Origin: Coriobacteriia bacterium
GTDB lineage: Bacteria > Actinomycetota > Coriobacteriia > WRKU01
Direction of reading: 5' to 3'
NCBI GenBank assembly: GCA_009784095.1
Contig: WRDL01000056.1
Coordinates: 1 to 9,211 of the forward strand
Length of the DNA: 9,211 nucleotides
Each line of letters starts with the position of its first letter. The first letter of the stretch is position 1. Of the stretch, positions 5,658-9,211 are shown piece after piece. Both the position numbers and the translations under genes were made by a program. The notes beneath the pieces are model-generated. The model did no database searches and had not been told where the DNA came from. It was given only the letters and a program-made list of their open reading frames with translations.

Positions 5658-6056
5658 TTAGAGTTGGTCCTCAAGTACCGAATACATCTTATCGAGCTCA
5701 TCTTTCATGGATTTGGTCGTATCTTCGAGCCGATAGGCATGCAGTGAGGCTTGATCGATCAGCGCGGTGATCTTGGTCCGCGCTTGCTTCTTCGTCTCAG
5801 CAACGACCTTGGTCGCTTCATTGAGCAGCTCGAGCGCCTCGGCGTTATGTTCGGCTGCCGACGGAGCTTCGCGGTACTCATCGAGCTCTTTGTTGATCTG
5901 CGCGAGCTCACCGGTCACTTGCGTGAGTTCAGCCTGTTGCGTTTGATAATGAGTGAGCAACTCTTCGTAGTTCTCTATGAGTAAATTGACGAAAGCGTCG
6001 ACCTCGAGAGGCGAGTAGCCCTCAGATTGTATTTGAAACGCAATTTTTTCCGTCAT
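5658..6056 (-). CDS. Small DivIVA-domain coiled-coil protein
   Basis: A 132-residue protein with the N-terminal DivIVA-type signature EGYSPLEVDAFVNLLIENY (residues 11-29 from this start), followed by heptad-rich coiled coils over about residues 30-60 and 75-130. DivIVA/GpsB-type proteins bind curved membrane or division-site partners and organise cell-wall growth at poles or septa. The family is known, but the role here is inferred. This ATG is chosen because GGAGGT (6060-6065) lies just before it. An in-frame GTG five codons upstream (6071) has no Shine-Dalgarno and would place GGAGGT inside the coding region. At 132 residues it is shorter than many actinobacterial DivIVA/Wag31 proteins and has no long C-terminal tail. 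It is the first gene of a probable two-gene operon with the signal-peptidase-like protein. Confidence 0.8.
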   Translation of the reverse strand: MTEKIAFQIQSEGYSPLEVDAFVNLLIENYEELLTHYQTQQAELTQVTGELAQINKELDEYREAPSAAEHNAEALELLNEATKVVAETKKQARTKITALIDQASLHAYRLEDTTKSMKDELDKMYSVLEDQL

Positions 6057-6059
6057 CGT

Positions 6060-6065
6060 ACCTCC
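6060..6065 (-). promoter_or_regulatory. Shine-Dalgarno deciding the DivIVA-like start
   Basis: The minus strand reads GGAGGT three bases before the ATG at 6056. This near-perfect anti-16S match rules against the upstream GTG (6071), which has only GCGACAG before it. The spacing is on the short side. Confidence 0.65.
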
Positions 6066-6090
6066 CGACACCTGTCGCTTATGATGTTAG

Positions 6091-6099
6091 ATTGTACCA
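6091..6099 (-). promoter_or_regulatory. Extended -10 promoter for the DivIVA-like/pseudo-peptidase operon
   Basis: The minus strand reads TGGTACAAT, which is TGn followed by TACAAT (5/6 to TATAAT). Transcription would start near 6084 and give a leader of about 28 nt up to the chosen ATG, including the Shine-Dalgarno. No clear -35 is seen at 16-18 bp. The site lies in the 142-bp gap after folC, so the DivIVA-like operon can be transcribed apart from valS-folC. No convincing terminator is visible after folC. Confidence 0.5.
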
Positions 6100-6198
6100 A
6101 ATAACCAGCGCCTCTCTCTCGAACGGACGAGGTTGATTGATGGAATGTCCATATCTGTTTTGTATCAGCGACTTCGGTGTACGTATCTTTGTGCTGTT

Positions 6199-7395
6199 TT
6201 ATACCGAATACGCGAGTTTTTGAGCGATTTCATACAAAGAAAGGGTACCGGTGACCACCAGAGGGGATGCCTGATCCCACTCGTCAAGAATTGGTCTTTC
6301 TGTGATGCCGGCGATGGTATCGATCAGATCCTCGAGGGGCAGTGCGCGTTTCGGGTCGGGTGCGACAAGCGGCAGATAGGCACGCGCGACCGGATCGAGC
6401 GCACTGATGATACCTGCGAGGTCCTTGTCGCGAAAGACTCCCAGCGCGATGAGGGGATCTTGGTCGAGCAGACCGCTTCGGCGTGCTTGGACTATCGTCT
6501 CGGCAAGCTTGAGCGCCGCTTCGGGATTGTGCGCTCCGTCGTAGATGACCAACGGCTGACCGCTCAGCGTGGTGGCAAGTATCTCGAAACGTGCGGGGAA
6601 CGTGATCGTCTCGAGCGCCGAGCGCACTGCTGAGTCAGTCAAGGGGCGTCCCAAAAGCGCCTCGGTCGCGATGAGTGCTGCTTCTATGTTGGGAAGCTGA
6701 TAGAGCGGGATATGTGCCGGGATCGGCAAGCGGAGTTCAGGGTGGTCTGAGTCTCGAGTGCTCAGCGGTCCGGTCAGGACGACCGCGCCCACGCTGCGCG
6801 CTTTCTCCTCGAAAACACGGCGCGCCGACCCGTCGGTCACTCCTGCGCTGAGCACGACGGTGGAGCCGCTCTTGATCGCGCCTGCCTTGTCGAGCGCGAT
6901 CTCTTCGATGCTCTCCCCCAAGATCGCGGTATGCTCCAAAGATACACTGGTGATGACGACGACCGCCGGATCGAGGATGCAGGTGCTGTCCCAAGTGCCG
7001 CCGATACCGGCCTCGACCACCGCCACATCGATAACGCAGCGCGCGAACTCAAAGAGCGCCATCGCGGTCACCATCTCGAAATCCGATGGTCGCGGTAACG
7101 TCGCGTCTTGCTCGTGTGCCCCATCCCAAGCACGCATGACCGCTTGGCGCGCGTCGTCCCATTCTTGCGGTGAGAGCGGGGTCCCCTCGATCTGGATCCG
7201 CTCATAGGGGCTTTGTACCGCAGGACTGATCGTCATACCGGTGCGCAACCCTTCAGCGCGCAGCAGTGCTTCGATCATACGGGTGGTCGAGGTCTTGCCG
7301 TTCGTGCCGACGACTTGGATGGAGGCGTATCTCGTTTGCGGATCATCGAGCTGTGCGCACAGCGCTTCGATGACGTCGAGCGAGGGATTGATCAC
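6199..7395 (-). CDS. folC: FolC-type folylpolyglutamate / dihydrofolate synthase
   Basis: A 398-residue Mur-ligase-fold enzyme. The family uses ATP to join glutamate to dihydropteroate and/or extend the glutamate tail of folates in the cytoplasm. Visible motifs are the P-loop VVGTNGKTST (28-37), ISPAVQSPYERIQI (56-69), VEAGIGGTWDST (127-138), SLEHTAILG (152-160), DKAGAIK (169-175, including the lysine typically carbamylated in this fold), and YDGAHNPEAA (285-294), with GVFRDKD (319-325) in the C-terminal domain. Departures from common FolC motifs are GKTS for GKGS, SPAV for SPHL and GGTWD for GGRxD. It starts at GTG, one base after the valS stop, with only a weak GGGA before it. Translation is therefore probably coupled to valS. 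It is slightly shorter than the usual 420-440 residues. A MurC-F enzyme is unlikely given DGAHNP and the flanking motifs. Confidence 0.92.
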   Translation of the reverse strand: MINPSLDVIEALCAQLDDPQTRYASIQVVGTNGKTSTTRMIEALLRAEGLRTGMTISPAVQSPYERIQIEGTPLSPQEWDDARQAVMRAWDGAHEQDATLPRPSDFEMVTAMALFEFARCVIDVAVVEAGIGGTWDSTCILDPAVVVITSVSLEHTAILGESIEEIALDKAGAIKSGSTVVLSAGVTDGSARRVFEEKARSVGAVVLTGPLSTRDSDHPELRLPIPAHIPLYQLPNIEAALIATEALLGRPLTDSAVRSALETITFPARFEILATTLSGQPLVIYDGAHNPEAALKLAETIVQARRSGLLDQDPLIALGVFRDKDLAGIISALDPVARAYLPLVAPDPKRALPLEDLIDTIAGITERPILDEWDQASPLVVTGTLSLYEIAQKLAYSV

Positions 7396-7396
7396 G

Positions 7397-9211
7397 CTAT
7401 CCCAATTCAGACAGTTGGGTATCGATCGACGCGAGCGCCGCGGTGAGCTCTTTGGCTGCCGCGCGGTCCTTCTCTATGATCTCGGGTGCTGCCTTGGAGA
7501 GGAATCCCTCATTGGAGAGCTTACGCTCGAACCGGTCAAGGTCGCCAGCTACCTTATCACGTTCCTTGAGCAGTTTCGCCTTCTCGGCCTCGAGATCGAC
7601 CAGTCCGACGAGCGGGACATATATCTCCAACCCGCTGTCGACGGTCACGCTCGCGTTGGCCGGTCTTTGCGCATCGGCTGCGGCGGTCAACTGCGATATC
7701 CGCCCAAGCGAGGTGATCAGCGAGGTGTTCTCCTCGAGAAGGGCGACGTTGCTTGCAGGTGCCTTGACGATGACTTCGAGCTCGGTACGCGGGCTTAGTC
7801 CGTAACGTGCACGCACCGCGCGGACCGCGGTGACCACCGCTTGGAGCATCGCGATCGCACCTTCGGAGTGCTCGTCGCGATACTGCGCGAGCGTGGAGGC
7901 GTCCGGCCAGGGGGCGACCATGATCGATTCGGGGAGACCCTGGCCGTGCGAGAGCGGCAGTTTACGCCAGATCTCATCGGTGATAAATGGCATGAAAGGA
8001 TGGAGGAGTCGCAACGCGTTGTCAAGCACATAGACCAGCATTGCCTGGACCTGACGGCGATCAGTCTCATCATCGCTTTGGAGACGACTTTTCGCCAGCT
8101 CGATATACCAGTCACAGAACTGCGACCAGAAGAATTCGTAGAGATCGCGCGCGACCTCACCGAAGCGGAACGCCTCAAGACCGCTGGTCACGCTCTCGAC
8201 CAGATCGACCAGACGCGAGAGGATCCAGCGATCGGCCACGTTGACCGGCTGCGGTATCTGATCGGTCGCAGTGAAGTCGGCGACGTTCATCAGAACGAAG
8301 CGCGCGGCGTTCCATATCTTGTTGGCGAAGTTGCGGGAACTGAGCAGCTTCTCCTCGTCGAATTTGAGATCCTGGACCCCGGTGACCTGGAGCATGAGAC
8401 CGAAACGCATCCCATCCGCGCCGTAGTCGGCCATCAGGTCGAGCGGGTCGACGCCGGTACCGAGCGATTTGCTCATCCGCTTGCCTTCTTTGTTGAAGAC
8501 GGTCGGATGGATGATGACATCCGAGAACGGGACCTCATCGTCGCAGAAATACATGCCGCTCATGATCATGCGCGCGACCCACAGGAACAGGATATCCCGT
8601 GCGGTCGAGAGCGTTGAAGTCGGGTAGAAGAAGTCGAGCTCATCGGTGTGGTCGGGCCAGCCCAGCGTAGCGAACGGCCACAGCTGAGATGAGAACCAGG
8701 TATCGAGCACATCCTCGTCCTGACGCATCGCGGCACCGCACTTCGGACAGGTGACCTCGTCCTCTTCGCTTGCCAGTATCTCGCCGCACGCATCGCAGTA
8801 AAAGACCGGGATACGGTGGCCCCACCACAGCTGGCGGCTGATGCACCAGTCATGGATGTTCTCCATCCAGTGGTAGTAGACGTTCTCCCATCTTTGCGGA
8901 TGGAAGGTCACGCGCCCGTCGCGCACCGCTTCGATCGCCGGTGCGGCCAGCGGCTTCATATCCACGAACCATTGCTCGCTCAGATAGGGCTCGATCGTGG
9001 TCGCACAGCGATAGCACTGACCGACCGCGTGCGGATGCTCCTCGGTCTTGACGAGGAAGTCGCCCGCCTCCAGATCGCGCAGCACCGCTTCGCGTGCCTC
9101 TAGGCGGTCCATGCCCGCGTAATCGGTGTAGAGCGGATCGTCGGAGACGATCGTGGCGGTCTCGGTCAGCACGTTGATCTGCTCGAGGTCGTGGCGCAGA
9201 CCGATATCGAA
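7397..9211 (-). CDS. valS: Valine--tRNA ligase, C-terminal 604 residues (5' end outside window)
   Basis: Class I synthetase that charges tRNA-Val. The frame is open to the right edge, reading FDIGLRHDLEQIN and then VLTE, so the GTG at 9172 is an internal Val codon and not a start. What is visible begins near the end of the CP1 editing insertion. Next come LSEQWFVDMKPL and HDWCISRQLWWGHRIPVFYC. A zinc-ribbon pair follows, CDAC (8780-8797 with flanks) and CPKC (8738-8749). Then come TARDILFLWVARMIMSG and the KRMSKSLGTG signature (MSKS at 8465-8476). The helical anticodon-binding domain is next, and a C-terminal coiled coil rich in Lys and Glu ends SIDTQLSELG. The HIGH motif is outside the window. 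The stop lies one base before folC. Both zinc motifs and the C-terminal arm look intact. Confidence 0.97.
   Translation of the reverse strand, partial: FDIGLRHDLEQINVLTETATIVSDDPLYTDYAGMDRLEAREAVLRDLEAGDFLVKTEEHPHAVGQCYRCATTIEPYLSEQWFVDMKPLAAPAIEAVRDGRVTFHPQRWENVYYHWMENIHDWCISRQLWWGHRIPVFYCDACGEILASEEDEVTCPKCGAAMRQDEDVLDTWFSSQLWPFATLGWPDHTDELDFFYPTSTLSTARDILFLWVARMIMSGMYFCDDEVPFSDVIIHPTVFNKEGKRMSKSLGTGVDPLDLMADYGADGMRFGLMLQVTGVQDLKFDEEKLLSSRNFANKIWNAARFVLMNVADFTATDQIPQPVNVADRWILSRLVDLVESVTSGLEAFRFGEVARDLYEFFWSQFCDWYIELAKSRLQSDDETDRRQVQAMLVYVLDNALRLLHPFMPFITDEIWRKLPLSHGQGLPESIMVAPWPDASTLAQYRDEHSEGAIAMLQAVVTAVRAVRARYGLSPRTELEVIVKAPASNVALLEENTSLITSLGRISQLTAAADAQRPANASVTVDSGLEIYVPLVGLVDLEAEKAKLLKERDKVAGDLDRFERKLSNEGFLSKAAPEIIEKDRAAAKELTAALASIDTQLSELG

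Noticed and set aside
6121..6198. A rho-independent terminator after folC
   Set aside because: Only a 5-bp ATGGA/TCCAT stem without a T run is seen, which is not sufficient.
6133..6633. A 166-codon plus-strand frame starting in the folC-DivIVA gap
   Set aside because: Most of it is antisense to folC motifs, and no Shine-Dalgarno was evident.
7841..8617. A 258-codon open frame on the plus strand opposite valS
   Set aside because: It lies wholly within well-conserved valS coding sequence and has no recognisable domain or Shine-Dalgarno.
9170..9172. GTG as the start codon of valS
   Set aside because: The frame continues to the window edge with conserved ValRS residues (FDIGLRHDLEQIN), so this GTG is an internal Val codon.

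Overview
This window carries a compact block of housekeeping and envelope genes. Every gene with a recognisable product lies on the minus strand. The organism is most likely a Gram-positive actinobacterium, possibly a member of the Coriobacteriia. That placement is inferred from moderately high GC, a valS-folC pair, a small DivIVA-type protein and a surface protein with a sortase-like tail. No rRNA or marker phylogeny is available, so it is tentative.

Read in transcription order (high to low coordinates), the block starts with the 3' two-thirds of valS, running off the right edge. A folC-type gene follows one base after the valS stop. After a 142-bp gap with an extended -10 promoter come a small DivIVA-domain coiled-coil protein and, 15 bp later, a membrane protein. 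The membrane protein has a signal-peptidase-I-like domain that has lost both expected catalytic residues. After a second short gap with a possible promoter come a three-helix membrane protein with a double zinc ribbon and, 18 bp later, a threonyl-tRNA synthetase without the usual N-terminal TGS domain. A 116-bp gap holding a long inverted repeat separates thrS from a 151-residue minimal biotin-ligase-like protein. A sigma70-like promoter then drives a secreted surface protein with a DUF6273-like region, two Listeria-Bacteroides repeats and a C-terminal sorting-like signal.

A REP/MITE-like inverted repeat occurs twice, at 32-168 and 2142-2205. The first copy sits between the 3' end of the surface-protein gene and the apparent 3' end of a plus-strand gene at the left edge. 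Both reading frames end in Gly-Gln-stop inside the repeat, so the repeat seems to supply both stop codons. A plus-strand terminator hairpin lies between its arms. The second copy carries matched substitutions on both arms, consistent with selection on the hairpin or with arm-to-arm homogenisation.

There is no gene-free stretch over 300 bp. I see no tRNA, rRNA, CRISPR array, T-box or transposase gene.
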